Source of the DNA: an uncultured Aquimarina sp. | GTDB taxonomy: Bacteria > Bacteroidota > Bacteroidia > Flavobacteriales > Flavobacteriaceae | Direction: 5' to 3' | NCBI GenBank assembly: GCA_947498785.1 | Contig: CANMLS010000015.1 | Location: 1 to 64,000, forward strand | DNA length: 64,000 bases | Part shown: positions 27,896-37,173 of the stretch, piece by piece | Numbering within the stretch: the stretch's first letter is position 1 | Layout: the number at the start of each line of letters is the position of its first letter | Made by a program: the position numbers and the translations under genes | Notes under the pieces: model-generated | The model's database searches: none | Told to the model about the DNA's origin: nothing | Seen by the model: only the letters and a program-made list of their open reading frames with translations

Positions 27896-28387
27896 CGTCG
27901 TGCTACTTAAACTTTCTAAAATAATTTTAGTAACTTGTTTTAAAGTTTTAAATTTTGAAAAATACTAATTCAGCACGTTTGTTAGACGTGCTGAAATGTG
28001 TGGAAATGCAATACGTCAAAATCGTGAAACCCTTATAAACAGTAGGAATGAATAATGAATTTTTAGGCTCATAACCAGAAGGTCACAGGTTCGAGCCCTG
28101 TTCCTGTTATTTTAAAAATGTGTATAACCTCTATTTAAATAAGTACTTCTCACACTACATACTGTAGCTATCACATTAACAGGATTTATATTATAATTTG
28201 AGAAAGTTGAAAAACCCTTGACTACAAGTCATGGGGTGACACCGTATAAATTGTAAACATAAAAACCATTTAACGAACTAGAAATTGTTTTAAACAGAGA
28301 GTCATTTTTTTAAACATATTAAAAGGAAACGTTTCTTTTAATCATTTTACTATCAAAAAAAACTTTATTAATCACTATATTTACCAT
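27896..28387. other. Gene-free region containing a tRNA fragment
   Basis: About 490 bases between the IS remnant and the first metal-region gene. The only recognisable content is the tRNA 3' fragment at 28066-28112. The stretch upstream of 28388 is very AT-rich and presumably holds that gene's promoter. Confidence 0.4.
28066..28112 (+). tRNA. 3' half of initiator tRNA-fMet (CAT), likely attachment-site remnant
   Basis: The bases give the 3' side of a tRNA. The anticodon loop CTCATAA is flanked by GG/CC, then AGAAGGTC and a perfect T-arm (ACAGG, loop TTCGAGC, CCTGT) are followed by TCCTGTTATT as the acceptor end. From memory, this closely matches the Bacteroidetes initiator tRNA, whose 3' half reads GGGCTCATAACCCGAAGG then CACAGGTTCGAG. 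The 5' half (D-arm and acceptor strand) is absent. Such 3' tRNA fragments are classic by-products of integrase-mediated insertion into tRNA genes. Confidence 0.72.
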
Positions 28388-28696
28388 ATGAGATTGAACT
28401 GTTGTAAAAATATAATTTCTCTCTTTTTTGTTACAGCTTTTGTGTTTTTAAGAGTTGCTAATGCACATGCATTTTCTCATTTTTCTGATGATGATCAAGA
28501 CGCACATTGTGAATTATGTGAAATCATTATCATATCGAATCAGTTAACACCTTTTATCGGTGATACTTTCGAAGAAATAGAACAAAATTCTGTAACACGC
28601 GATCAAGAATATACAGTCGATTTTGGCTACGAAACATCTGAATATTGTGTAACACTTCCTGAAAGTGTTTATAACAAACCTCCTCCAGTACTTTAA
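28388..28696 (+). CDS. Small secreted His/Cys-containing protein, metal-related
   Basis: A 102-residue protein with a signal peptide (about 1-27, ending VANAHA). The mature part has an acidic start (HFSDDDQDAHCELCEIIIIS) with a CxxC-type pair (HCELCE), and the C-terminus reads NKPPPVL. This layout recurs in small Bacteroidetes proteins encoded next to metal TonB receptors. The protein at 34125 (also secreted, acidic and Cys-rich) is comparable. It is probably involved in extracytoplasmic metal handling, which is inference. Confidence 0.6.
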   Translation: MRLNCCKNIISLFFVTAFVFLRVANAHAFSHFSDDDQDAHCELCEIIIISNQLTPFIGDTFEEIEQNSVTRDQEYTVDFGYETSEYCVTLPESVYNKPPPVL

Positions 28697-28792
28697 TTTA
28701 TATCGTTTTTTTTATTTAATAGGCCATACACAATCACTATAGTTGTGTTATGATGTAATGAAACATAAAGCAATATAATAGCTCAATCTTTC

Positions 28793-28823
28793 CTATTAGA
28801 AAATTTAATTTAAATTTTTCTAA
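28793..28823. terminator. AT-rich near-palindrome after the small secreted gene
   Basis: TTAGAAAATTTAA and TTAAATTTTTCTAA form a near-perfect inverted repeat about 100 bp after the stop at 28696. It could act as a weak terminator, but the stem is entirely AT apart from one G-C pair at each end, so support is modest. Confidence 0.3.
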
Positions 28824-28920
28824 TCCTTCAATTACTAAAAAGGTTTTCTATCATTTTTAGATAACCCTTTATTTAGGCTCTCGCTAATAATATTATAAAT
28901 ACATTAATTTAAAATTCATT

Positions 28921-29394
28921 ATGATCTCTATAAAAGAAATTGAAAATACCCAAAAAGTTTGGGGGCAAGGAGTTGTTCAAATAGGAGCACTACAATCAGA
29001 TAGATCAGAAATAGAAACTTATACCAAAGACTTCGTAAATAGATTATACGACTTCGACCATAAAGAAGTATTATTTAAACCTACTAAGGCTGCAATTCAT
29101 CAATTCAGAATTACCAAAGAAGGTGCGATTTCCTATTTCATTGGTGGTAATTCAAAATATTCTGAAGATAAAGGGTTTGCTCTTCAGCCTTGGACACAAG
29201 TTAGGTTTGAGAATGCTGCCTTGATATTGGAAGAAAATCGGGCACTAGCCATGGGAAATTATTTTTTTACTGATACAAATGGGCAAGATACTAAAGTTGA
29301 ATACACCTTTGGATATCGTAAAGACTCAAACGGAAAACTAAAAATAGATGTACATCATTCGTCTTTACCATTCAATATAGAAGAAAGTGTATGA
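28921..29394 (+). CDS. NTF2-like protein (SgcJ/CaMKII-association-domain type)
   Basis: A 157-residue cytoplasmic protein with a cone-shaped NTF2 fold pattern. An N-terminal helix (WGQGVVQIGALQSDRSEIET) is followed by strands in FRITKEGAISYFIGG, WTQVRFENAALILE, RALAMGNYFFTD and VEYTFGYRKD. It resembles the stand-alone COG4875 family, which is often near metal genes. It overlaps the next gene by 4 nt (ATGA), so the two are coupled. The biochemical role is unknown. Confidence 0.65.
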   Translation: MISIKEIENTQKVWGQGVVQIGALQSDRSEIETYTKDFVNRLYDFDHKEVLFKPTKAAIHQFRITKEGAISYFIGGNSKYSEDKGFALQPWTQVRFENAALILEENRALAMGNYFFTDTNGQDTKVEYTFGYRKDSNGKLKIDVHHSSLPFNIEESV

Positions 29395-29927
29395 TTTTTA
29401 ACAAACTAGAATATGGCAACACCTTGTTTCTGATTTGTCCAACAGACCATATGGAAGGTGTTTTAAGACATACATGTCGTAATGAAGCATTCTTCTATAC
29501 GGCTCTTGGGGCTAATTTTAGATGGGATATTGATATTCAGCAAAGTCTTGTTAACATCATCGAGAATCAAAAAATTACTCAAGTTATTTTTATAACAAAA
29601 AACACAAATCTTTTCTATAGAGAAGTACTAGAACCAGAAGTTGAACCTTTTTTTAATGTTAATAGAACATTGCTACAACTGGATAAAACATTACCAAAAT
29701 ATTTTTTAAACCAAAGTCATCCAATTTTAAGAATAATGCTTTTGGCATCTAGACACTTGCAAAAACAACAAAAATACCTGCTAGAAACGTCTATACTAGG
29801 AAAAGCTTTTAAAGAGCACAGAGTTGTTACCCAAAGTTTTGTGTACTATACGGATAATGAAGTTTTTTATCCCCCAGGAATCATCGAAAAAAAAGTTCTG
29901 TTATACGGTAAATTATCTCCTAACTAG
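29391..29927 (+). CDS. Hypothetical protein coupled to the NTF2-like gene
   Basis: A 178-residue cytoplasmic protein. It has Cys and His residues near the N-terminus (LICPTDHMEGVLRHTCRNEA), a hydrophobic strand with Asn-Thr (ITQVIFITKNTNLFY), and helices toward the end. The alternating pattern loosely recalls beta-carbonic anhydrases, but the canonical CxDSR and HxxC motifs are not seen, so I make no assignment. A degenerate partial copy lies at 40944-41075. Coupling to the NTF2-like gene suggests a joint function in metal limitation. Confidence 0.55.
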   Translation: MIFNKLEYGNTLFLICPTDHMEGVLRHTCRNEAFFYTALGANFRWDIDIQQSLVNIIENQKITQVIFITKNTNLFYREVLEPEVEPFFNVNRTLLQLDKTLPKYFLNQSHPILRIMLLASRHLQKQQKYLLETSILGKAFKEHRVVTQSFVYYTDNEVFYPPGIIEKKVLLYGKLSPN

Positions 29928-30282
29928 ATATTAATATGACTATCTCTTATCCTAAAACAAATGAGATTCGATTTCATTGAATAACGAACGGAGGCTATAA
30001 AAAAAGTTATTATTATAACAATGCTATTGATGTGCTCTTATCGTTTAATCTCTTAAAAATGAAAAAAGTTTTAATAGCTAAAAAAGTGATTCAATCTTGA
30101 CAATGAACATTTCCAAGGCAGCTTAAAAAATACTAAAGAAATATCTAAAAAAATACTTAGAATAACTATTAAAAAAATTGACAAAACCATTTTATTAAAT
30201 GCTGTTAAAGATGTACAATAATAAACCAATCATTGCTGTAAGAATTAATTATTTGATAAATAATATTTAAAAAAACGGTTGT
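29928..30282. other. Gene-free gap before the lipoprotein operon
   Basis: This 355-bp AT-rich stretch shows no recognisable gene, RNA or strong hairpin. Short broken frames rich in Lys and Ile suggest a decayed gene that I cannot identify. Confidence 0.35.
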
Positions 30283-31236
30283 ATGTTTAAACGAATAACT
30301 ATCTGTTTAATTATTTCAATTTCTTTTGGTTCTTGTAATAAACAAGAAAAAAAAGAAGGTTCTGAGGTTATTATTGACCGAGAAAAGATTGATGCAGTTT
30401 TTAATAAAGATATATCTAAGTTACTGTTTAATCATTTATATGTAGTTGTCGATAGTATTACTTATGAAAGATTAATAAAAGACAATAATTGGAAAAATAA
30501 GTATGCTTCTATGGATCTGGGATTACCAGATTTTGCTCCAATACATAATAAAGCATCTATTTGCTATTTGCGAGGACATCAACATTACATTGAGATTTTA
30601 GGTCCAAAAAACCGTTATAATGAGTCTGTAGGAAAAAGTGGTATTGGCTTCTCTTTAAAAAATAACGATGAGCATTTTCATTTAGGTGTTAAACCTAAAT
30701 TAAAAGCAAATAAAGATTCGTTTCTTTATGCTACTGAAACTGTACAAATGTCTTTAGGAAACCTTGAGTACACTTGGTTTAAAGCCTTTTATACACCTAG
30801 TCCAGGAACAGCATTGCATACTTGGTATGGTTTTTACAATCCAGCTTTTTTAGATAATCTTTATGGAAAGCACCATGCTACATATTCACGTGAAGCGTTC
30901 CTCGAACCTACTTATACCGAACAAAAACTTTTTAACGGAATTAAAGAAATTTATCTGAGCTGTATACCTAATGATTATCGCCGTGTAACCGAAGAACTTA
31001 GATATTTAGGCTGTAAGCTCGTAGAAAAAAAAGGAAATATCCTTACCATTGCGGGTGGTGACATTACCATTAACATAGAGCCTTCTAATCAGGTCGAATA
31101 TAGCCAAATTACTAAAATAATTTGTCGATTAAATGAGGTAGACAACAGTGCTACTCAATTAGGGAACCTTACAATAACCAATCAAGGAAATGAATCTATA
31201 TGGAATTTTGATGAACTTCATAAAAACAACCTTTAA
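30283..31236 (+). CDS. DUF5829-like lipoprotein
   Basis: A 317-residue protein with a lipoprotein signal (lipobox SFGSC, Cys18), so it is likely anchored in the outer or inner membrane. The mature domain begins with LLFNHLYVVVDSITYERL, followed by HYIEILGPKN and GIGFSLKN, a pattern like the glyoxalase/DUF5829 type (paired beta-alpha modules). It heads a three-gene unit with another lipoprotein and a COG0523 GTPase at gaps of 34 and 26 bp. Metal-dependent function is inferred from these neighbours only. Confidence 0.65.
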   Translation: MFKRITICLIISISFGSCNKQEKKEGSEVIIDREKIDAVFNKDISKLLFNHLYVVVDSITYERLIKDNNWKNKYASMDLGLPDFAPIHNKASICYLRGHQHYIEILGPKNRYNESVGKSGIGFSLKNNDEHFHLGVKPKLKANKDSFLYATETVQMSLGNLEYTWFKAFYTPSPGTALHTWYGFYNPAFLDNLYGKHHATYSREAFLEPTYTEQKLFNGIKEIYLSCIPNDYRRVTEELRYLGCKLVEKKGNILTIAGGDITINIEPSNQVEYSQITKIICRLNEVDNSATQLGNLTITNQGNESIWNFDELHKNNL

Positions 31237-31270
31237 AAAAAATCTAATATTATTTAAAATTTAAAACCAA

Positions 31271-32098
31271 ATGAACAAAAAAACTCATTATCAAGTTATC
31301 GCAGCGTTTTTATTATTTTTTGCAATTACCTCCTGTAAACAAGAGAAAGAGGTAACAAAGATGATCAATAAGCAGGAAACCGAAGTCACTGAGAAAGTAA
31401 AAGAAGTGAAACCCAAAATTACATTAGAGAAATTAGAAGGTTCGCCTGCATATGTTGATGCAGCACTTATTTTAGATACCTCTGAGGAAATAGTTGCTAA
31501 AAAATCTGGAGAAATGGATTTTTCTTTTAAAGTAGAAAATTACGAATTAGGTGATCAAACTAAAGGTCCAAACGCACAAAAATTGGCAAATTCGGGCAAA
31601 GGACAACACATCCATTTTATCCTTAATAATCAACCCTACTCTGCACATTATGAACCGACCTTCAAAAAAGAAATTCCTGATGGTATTCATCATTTGGTTT
31701 CTTTTTTAAGCCGTTCATTCCATGAATCAGTAAAGAATGAAAATTCTGTAGTGGTTCGTAGACTAGTAGTTGGAGAAAAACCTGAGGATACGTTAGGCTT
31801 TAAAATAGAAGCACCAACTCTCATTTATAGCAGACCCAAAGGTGAATATACAGGAAAAGATACAGAGGAAATATTATTAGATTTCTTTGTTTTGAACACA
31901 AAACTTTCTAAAGAAGGAAATAAAGTTCGTGCAAAAATTAATGATACAGAATTTATAATCACAGAATGGGTTCCTCACGTTATCAAAGGGCTTCCCATGG
32001 GAGAAGTTACTATTCAATTAGAATTAGTTGATGAAATAGGAAACTTAATTTCTGGACCATTTAACCAAGTAACTCGTACTGTAACACTAAAAAAATAG
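31271..32098 (+). CDS. Lipoprotein, second gene of the COG0523 operon
   Basis: A 275-residue protein with a lipobox (FAITSC, Cys near 22), a charged linker (about 25-60) and a beta-rich domain. [20 protein letters not shown] (about 112-131) and [16 protein letters not shown] give a His-rich surface that could bind metal. The C-terminus ([20 protein letters not shown]) is Ig-like. No family name can be given with confidence. It lies immediately before the zinc-type GTPase, so an envelope role in metal supply is plausible. Confidence 0.6.
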   Translation: MNKKTHYQVIAAFLLFFAITSCKQEKEVTKMINKQETEVTEKVKEVKPKITLEKLEGSPAYVDAALILDTSEEIVAKKSGEMDFSFKVENYELGDQTKGPNAQKLANSGKGQHIHFILNNQPYSAHYEPTFKKEIPDGIHHLVSFLSRSFHESVKNENSVVVRRLVVGEKPEDTLGFKIEAPTLIYSRPKGEYTGKDTEEILLDFFVLNTKLSKEGNKVRAKINDTEFIITEWVPHVIKGLPMGEVTIQLELVDEIGNLISGPFNQVTRTVTLKK

Positions 32099-32124
32099 AC
32101 TTTAAACTTAAAAAAATCAAATCA

Positions 32125-33342
32125 ATGAAAAAACTACCTGTAACGGTATTGAGTGGCTTTCTTGGAGCAGGAAAAACAACACTTTTAAATCATATTTTGC
32201 ATAACAAAGAAGGGTTAAAAGTTGCTGTTATTGTCAATGATATGAGTGAAATTAATATTGATGCACAACTCGTTGAAAATGAAAATACGCTCTCTAGAAC
32301 CGAAGAAAAACTTGTAGAAATGTCTAATGGCTGTATCTGCTGCACCTTACGGGAAGACTTAATGATAGAAGTAGAAAAATTAGCTAAAGAACAACGGTTT
32401 GATTATTTGATTATAGAAAGTACAGGGATTTCTGAACCTATTCCCGTCGCACAAACCTTTAGTTTTGCTAGTGAAGATGGGCAACTGGACTTGAGCCAGT
32501 TTAGTTATGTAGATACCATGGTTACGGTTGTAGACGGCTATAATTTTCTAAAAGATTTTTCTAGTCCACAATATTTAACAGATAGAAATCTTACCAATAT
32601 TGAAGGAGATGAACGTACCATTGTCAATCTATTGACTGATCAGGTAGAGTTTGCAAATGTAATTTTATTAAATAAGGTAGATTTGATAACAGAATCAGCA
32701 TTAAGGAATTTATATGATATTATCCATAAATTAAATCCAAACGCTCATATCATCCCTACCCAAAACTCTCAAGTCTCCTTGCACGAAGTGATTGATACAG
32801 GTTTGTTTGATTTTGAGGAAGCAGAAGCGTCTGCAGGATGGATACAAGAGCTAGAAAATGAACACATTCCTGAAACCGAAGAATATGGAATTGGTTCTTT
32901 TGTTTATAAAAAAAGTAAGCCTTTTCACCCACAGCGATTTTTAGATTTTGCAAGGCATCACTTTCCATCAAATATTATTCGTAGTAAAGGATTATTTTGG
33001 CTTGCTTCTCGCCCTGACCAAGCACTTATTTGGGGTTCGGCAGGAGGCTCCCTCAAAACAGACCCTGCCGGAGTTTGGTGGGCTTCAATGCCTTTTAGTG
33101 AACGAATCAGTTATGGTTCATTTCTAGATAATCAAAAGATGATCGAAGCTGAGTGGGATGTTACTTTTGGTGACCGTAAAATTGAATTAGTATTTATTGG
33201 TCAAAATATCGATGTAAATCTAGTAACTAAGCAACTAGATGATTGTTTACTCACAGAATTAGAAATTGACCAATGGAAAATGGGAGTGTTTGCAGCAAAT
33301 GATCATTGGCCGATCCCTAAGTATCAAGAGTCATCCATATAA
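32125..33342 (+). CDS. zigA: COG0523 GTPase, ZigA-like metal chaperone
   Basis: A 405-residue G3E-family GTPase. Walker A is GFLGAGKTT (11-19), the metal-binding CxCC motif is CICC at 70-73, the ESTGISEP switch region lies near 110, and a guanine-specificity-type LNKVDL is near 189. The C-terminal CobW_C domain (about 265-395) is His-rich ([15 protein letters not shown]). The length of about 400 residues is typical of the ZigA branch induced by zinc starvation through Zur, rather than cobalt-specific CobW. The gene ends before a clear terminator at 33377. Confidence 0.88.
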   Translation: MKKLPVTVLSGFLGAGKTTLLNHILHNKEGLKVAVIVNDMSEINIDAQLVENENTLSRTEEKLVEMSNGCICCTLREDLMIEVEKLAKEQRFDYLIIESTGISEPIPVAQTFSFASEDGQLDLSQFSYVDTMVTVVDGYNFLKDFSSPQYLTDRNLTNIEGDERTIVNLLTDQVEFANVILLNKVDLITESALRNLYDIIHKLNPNAHIIPTQNSQVSLHEVIDTGLFDFEEAEASAGWIQELENEHIPETEEYGIGSFVYKKSKPFHPQRFLDFARHHFPSNIIRSKGLFWLASRPDQALIWGSAGGSLKTDPAGVWWASMPFSERISYGSFLDNQKMIEAEWDVTFGDRKIELVFIGQNIDVNLVTKQLDDCLLTELEIDQWKMGVFAANDHWPIPKYQESSI

Positions 33343-33376
33343 TGAACATAAAATCAAAAGGTGTGAACTAACAAAC

Positions 33377-33410
33377 AATCCGGTAAGTTTTCGGCTAACC
33401 GGATTTCTTT
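33377..33410 (+). terminator. Intrinsic terminator after zigA
   Basis: AATCCGGT and ACCGGATT form an 8-bp GC-containing stem around a 13-nt loop, followed by TCTTT, 35 bp downstream of the GTPase stop. It closes the 30283-33342 operon. Confidence 0.75.
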
Positions 33411-33484
33411 ACATCGAAGGTACTTCGGTCAATATTCTTGGTTTATTGGATATGTCTGCGTATAAGAATGATCGTATTAGAATT

Positions 33485-33691
33485 TTATACAGCCATAGCA
33501 CTCCCATAGGAAGTTTTATTATTTTGGCTATAAAAATGAAAATCTATTCTCCCTAGATATAACCAGTAGCATCCAATCTGATTCACCAGCACATTTTTGT
33601 CTTTTTTGTTTTTTACTACCGTTGGTTCATTTTTGTAATCATATCCTAAATGAGATAAACATATTACTAGATCATATTTTTCCCGAGTCAT
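33485..33691 (-). pseudogene. Internally deleted UshA-like metallophosphatase/5'-nucleotidase fragment
   Basis: The reading frame contains YDLVICLSHLGYDYKNEPT, typical of the middle of 5'-nucleotidase/UshA metallophosphatases, directly joined to KNVLVNQIGCYWLYLGRIDF, typical of its later VNQxGxxGxxLGRIDFYF segment. The intervening part, including the GGHTH metal motif, and both ends are gone. The fragment is a deletion scar, not a functional gene. Confidence 0.6.
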
Positions 33692-34124
33692 AATTATAAA
33701 ATCAGAGCTGTTTTTTTCTAGTTTTTTAAAATTGACATTTTGGATTTTGTTCCTAAATAATTACGATTAAGAGATAATTGTTAGATTTTCGTGATCCTTT
33801 CTACCAGCCTCTTAAACATTTAATAGAGTATCATAATATTTTTGACCATTGGGTTGCTTGCACGACCAGACTGAATAAAATTTATTCTAGAAGGGTTTAA
33901 TATTCCAAGGTTAGCCTCTCCAGTAAAGCGTATAGTGTTTGAAAACGAGAAGTCTGCTGAATGCTCCAAAGATTTTACTGGCAAACTTAAAGTGTTGTTA
34001 GAATACCCATATTGTAAAAACGAGGTTCATAGGTTGAAATAAAAAAGTACTTTCTAAAATGAGAAAATCTTTTCTTGATACTTTTGCACAGCTATTGCAT
34101 CATTAAATCTTTATCTTTGTACTA
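33692..34124. other. Gap with a long open minus-strand stretch
   Basis: These 433 bases hold no convincing intact gene. On the minus strand an open stretch reads SLPVKSLEHSADFSFSNTIR and GEANLGILNPSRINFIQSGR without a proper start, which suggests a decayed gene of unknown type. The promoter of the 34125 gene lies at the right end, with a TATCTTTG (TANNTTTG) -7 box at 34112-34119. Confidence 0.35.
34112..34119 (+). promoter_or_regulatory. Bacteroidetes -7 promoter box of the TonB operon
   Basis: TATCTTTG fits the TANNTTTG consensus and ends 5 bp before the ATG at 34125, implying a very short or leaderless transcript. A TTTTG lies about 25 bp upstream, somewhat far for the -33 element. Confidence 0.45.
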
Positions 34125-34442
34125 ATGAAATTTTTAACAGTTATATTATCAATAACAATACTGTTGCTATCTACAAAGCCTTGTTCTGATGGTCAAAATT
34201 TTGAAGACCAACACCAAGATGAATTGAGCATAAACCATAATCACCAGGAGGATAGTGACGATTCTTGTCCTAGTATTTGTATTTGTAGTTGTTGCGGTAT
34301 GTCAATTACCTATGAATCTTTTGTAACCTTCAACTTTTTTGAGTATTGTAAAATTTCTACAAATTTAATTACTACTTATCCACCTATTTATAAATTTGAT
34401 TTTCATTCTAATATTTGGCAACCGCCACAAGTAATTAGCTAA
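34125..34442 (+). CDS. Small secreted His/Cys-rich protein (DUF6660-like)
   Basis: A 105-residue protein with a signal peptide (about 1-18, then KPCSDGQ). A His/Asp/Glu-rich stretch follows (EDQHQDELSINHNHQEDSDD), then a Cys-rich patch (CPSICICSCCG), all potential metal ligands, and a Pro-rich C-terminus (WQPPQVIS). It resembles the DUF6660 proteins commonly encoded directly before metal TonB receptors in flavobacteria, and here the receptor begins 48 bp downstream. It probably captures zinc or copper in the periplasm. Confidence 0.7.
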   Translation: MKFLTVILSITILLLSTKPCSDGQNFEDQHQDELSINHNHQEDSDDSCPSICICSCCGMSITYESFVTFNFFEYCKISTNLITTYPPIYKFDFHSNIWQPPQVIS

Positions 34443-34490
34443 AACAAGAAGATTTTAAATCAACTTATTAGTTAATTCAATTATAATTCA

Positions 34491-36677
34491 ATGAATAAAT
34501 ACATATTGAGCATAAAGCTCATGGTAATACTTTGCCTATCACTTCAGGCACAAACTTCTGATATCCAAATAAAAGTCATAACAGATGATAAAAACGAGCC
34601 TTTAATTGGGGCTACAGCCTACTTTGAAACATTAGGAAAAGGAACAGTAACCAATTTTGATGGTATTGCAGAGTTTACAGAAATACCAGACGGTCAGTAC
34701 CAAATAATAATTTCTTTTTTAGGTTTTGAAACAATAGAGACCACGATTCAAATTCCGAGTAATACAGAATTGTTATTCAAACTAAAAGAAGTTGGGAATC
34801 AATTAGATGCTGTAGTACTGCAATCCACAAGAAGCACCAGAACGGTAAAAAAGATACCAACACGTATTGAGTTTATCGGTGCAGAAGAATTAGGAGAAAA
34901 AGCCATAATGAATCCTACAAATATTTCTATGGTACTTCGCGAGAGTACAGGCATACAAATGCAACAAACCTCATTAAGTAGTGGTAGTACTAATATTCGT
35001 ATTCAAGGATTAGATGGAAGATATACACAGCTATTGCGAGATGGATTTCCTCTTTATGGTGGGTTTTCAAGTGGATTAAGTATTTTGCAAATACCACCTT
35101 TAGACCTTAAACAGTTTGAAATAATAAAAGGTAGTTCCTCTACACTTTACGGTGGTGGAGCTATTGCAGGATTGGTAAATATGGTATCCAAAACGCCAGA
35201 TGAAGAACCTACATTAGATATTATGCTGACACAGACCCAAGGATTAGGAAGTACGGCTAATATTTTTTATAGTAAACGAAATGAAAAGTTTGGTGTTTCA
35301 CTTTATGGTTCGGGGCATTATCAAAAAGCATTTGACCCAGAGGATGATGGCTTTAGTAATCTACCAAAAACAACATCGATTTCTTTTAATCCTAAATTGT
35401 TTTATTATCCATCAGAGAAAACAACTGTATGGCTTGGACTAAATGGAACCTATGACGATAGAATCGGTGGAGACGTAATCAAGATTGAAAGTGGTGAAGA
35501 TGGTATTCATCAATATACTGAAGAAAACATTTCAAAACGAATAAGCAGTCAATTTGTATATCAAATGCAATTAGATTCTATAAGCTCATTACAATTTAAA
35601 AATAGTATTTCATTTTTCGATAGAAACTTAGCTGTTACTGATTTCAATTTTGATGGTAGGCAAACTAATACCTTTACTGAGTTTACATATAACCGAGAGT
35701 CAGAAAGAACAGATTGGATAATTGGATCTAATCTATATACATCAAACTTTGATGAAAATGATAATGCACCACTAAAGCGTGACCAAAAGGATGTGACCTT
35801 TGGAGTATTTGCAAATAATATCTATGATATTTCTGATAATTGGATATTAGAAACAGGATTACGGACAGATTATAATACTGATTTTGGGTTCTTTGTACTA
35901 CCAAGAATTTCATTACTATATAAAAATAATAGTGGATTTTCAAGTAGAATTGGCGGGGGTTTAGGTTATAAAATTCCAGATATTTTTATAGAGGAAGCTG
36001 AGTATATCAACTTTGAAAATGTCCTTGCAATAGATAAATCCACAATAGACCCAGAACGTTCTTATGGTGTTAATTTTGATTTTAACTATCAAACACGATT
36101 AACGAATGAGATTGGTTTTTCTGTAAATCAATTATTCTATGTAACTGTAATAAATGACGGACTACTTTTAAATTCAACAGATAATAATTTTTTTCAATTT
36201 GAAAATGCACCAGATAAAATCTTTAGCAAAGGCGCAGAAACAAATATTAAATTTACTTACAAAGACTTTAGATGGTTCCTAAATTATGCGCTTATTAATA
36301 CCAAACTAGACTATTTACCTGGTAATCCTCAAAAACCATTAACGGCAAAACATAATGCAGGTAGTGTGATAATGTACGAATCTGAAAAATGGCGTATTGG
36401 TTATGAAACCTACTATACCGGGAAACAATTTCTATCTAATGGAACAGAGACTACAGACTTTGTTACTATGGGTTTACTATTAATGCGTAATTTTAAATTA
36501 GGTAGCGTATTTGTAAATTTTGAGAATTTTACTGATAGAAGACAAAGCAGGTTTTCACCATTGGTTTTACCACCACACGAAAACCCTGTTTTCCCTGAAA
36601 TTTATGCACCTACAGATGGTTTTATATTTAGTGTAGGACTTATTATTAAACCATTTGGAAACGAAGACCACGATTAG
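34491..36677 (+). CDS. TonB-dependent receptor, probable metal uptake
   Basis: A 728-residue outer-membrane receptor. It has a signal peptide (about 1-20), a carboxypeptidase-regulatory-like domain (about 24-105, GATAYFETLGKGTVTNFDG), and a plug (about 115-235) with RIQGLDGRYTQLLRDGFPLY and SSTLYGGGAIAGLVNMVSKT. A beta barrel follows to the C-terminal Phe-containing strand. No SusD-like partner is present, which argues against glycan uptake. With the upstream metal-binding protein and the downstream Fur remnant, zinc or another transition metal is the likely cargo. Confidence 0.88.
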   Translation: MNKYILSIKLMVILCLSLQAQTSDIQIKVITDDKNEPLIGATAYFETLGKGTVTNFDGIAEFTEIPDGQYQIIISFLGFETIETTIQIPSNTELLFKLKEVGNQLDAVVLQSTRSTRTVKKIPTRIEFIGAEELGEKAIMNPTNISMVLRESTGIQMQQTSLSSGSTNIRIQGLDGRYTQLLRDGFPLYGGFSSGLSILQIPPLDLKQFEIIKGSSSTLYGGGAIAGLVNMVSKTPDEEPTLDIMLTQTQGLGSTANIFYSKRNEKFGVSLYGSGHYQKAFDPEDDGFSNLPKTTSISFNPKLFYYPSEKTTVWLGLNGTYDDRIGGDVIKIESGEDGIHQYTEENISKRISSQFVYQMQLDSISSLQFKNSISFFDRNLAVTDFNFDGRQTNTFTEFTYNRESERTDWIIGSNLYTSNFDENDNAPLKRDQKDVTFGVFANNIYDISDNWILETGLRTDYNTDFGFFVLPRISLLYKNNSGFSSRIGGGLGYKIPDIFIEEAEYINFENVLAIDKSTIDPERSYGVNFDFNYQTRLTNEIGFSVNQLFYVTVINDGLLLNSTDNNFFQFENAPDKIFSKGAETNIKFTYKDFRWFLNYALINTKLDYLPGNPQKPLTAKHNAGSVIMYESEKWRIGYETYYTGKQFLSNGTETTDFVTMGLLLMRNFKLGSVFVNFENFTDRRQSRFSPLVLPPHENPVFPEIYAPTDGFIFSVGLIIKPFGNEDHD

Positions 36678-36679
36678 TT

Positions 36680-36835
36680 ATGGAAACAATAGAACAATTA
36701 TTTGAGTCAAAAGATATTCGTATTACAGCAATGCGTTTGTTGATTTATAAGTTTCTTGCCGAAAAGCAAGTTGTTGTAACGTTAAATGATATTGTGAAAA
36801 AGCTAAAGGCAGTTTATTACCAGAAGACAAATTGA
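36680..36835 (+). pseudogene. N-terminal fragment of a Fur/Zur-family regulator
   Basis: The frame begins METIEQLFESKDIRITAMRL and continues with LIYKFLAEKQVVVTLNDIVK, the winged-helix start of Fur-family proteins. After residue 42 the sequence jumps into a P-type ATPase reading frame and stops at codon 52. The dimerisation and metal sites are lost. It starts 2 bp after the TonB receptor stop, so the original operon was receptor-fur-ATPase. Confidence 0.7.
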
Positions 36836-37140
36836 ATGAAGTTGAAATTTTAAAACAAAACCCTGATACTAAGATTGCTTTTATAGGCGATGGTATTAAT
36901 GATGCACCAGTTTTAGCTGCAAGTGACGTAGGTATCGTAATGGGTGGTTTAGGTAGTGATGTCGTTATTGAAACCGCAGATGTCATTATTCAATTCGACC
37001 AACCTTCAAAAGTAGTTAGAGCCATTAAAATTAGTCGTTCCACTAGAAAAATAGTTTGACAAAACATTATATAAGCTTTTGGTGTAAAAGTTATTGTATT
37101 GATTTTAGGAACGGGTGGTTTGGCTATAATGTGGAGAGCC
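36808..37140 (+). pseudogene. C-terminal remnant of a P1B heavy-metal ATPase
   Basis: In frame from 36808: GSLLPEDKLNEVEILKQNPD, then KIAFIGDGINDAPVLAASDV and VVIETADVIIQFDQPSKVVR. GDGINDAP is the hinge motif of P-type ATPases, and the following helices fit ZntA/CadA-type exporters. A stop at 37057-37059 and a further stop interrupt the last membrane helices, and the N-terminal about 550 residues are absent. A deletion fused it to the Fur fragment. Confidence 0.75.
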
Positions 37141-37173
37141 TAATATTAGACATCATAGTGTGGTACATTTAAT

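Noticed and set aside
29391..29927. Assignment as a beta-carbonic anhydrase.
   Set aside because: The general fold pattern is suggestive but the zinc-binding CxDSR and HxxC motifs are missing; kept as unknown.
33266..33556. A 96-codon plus-strand frame beginning inside the GTPase gene.
   Set aside because: It overlaps the gene in another frame, runs through the terminator at 33377 and shows no domain.
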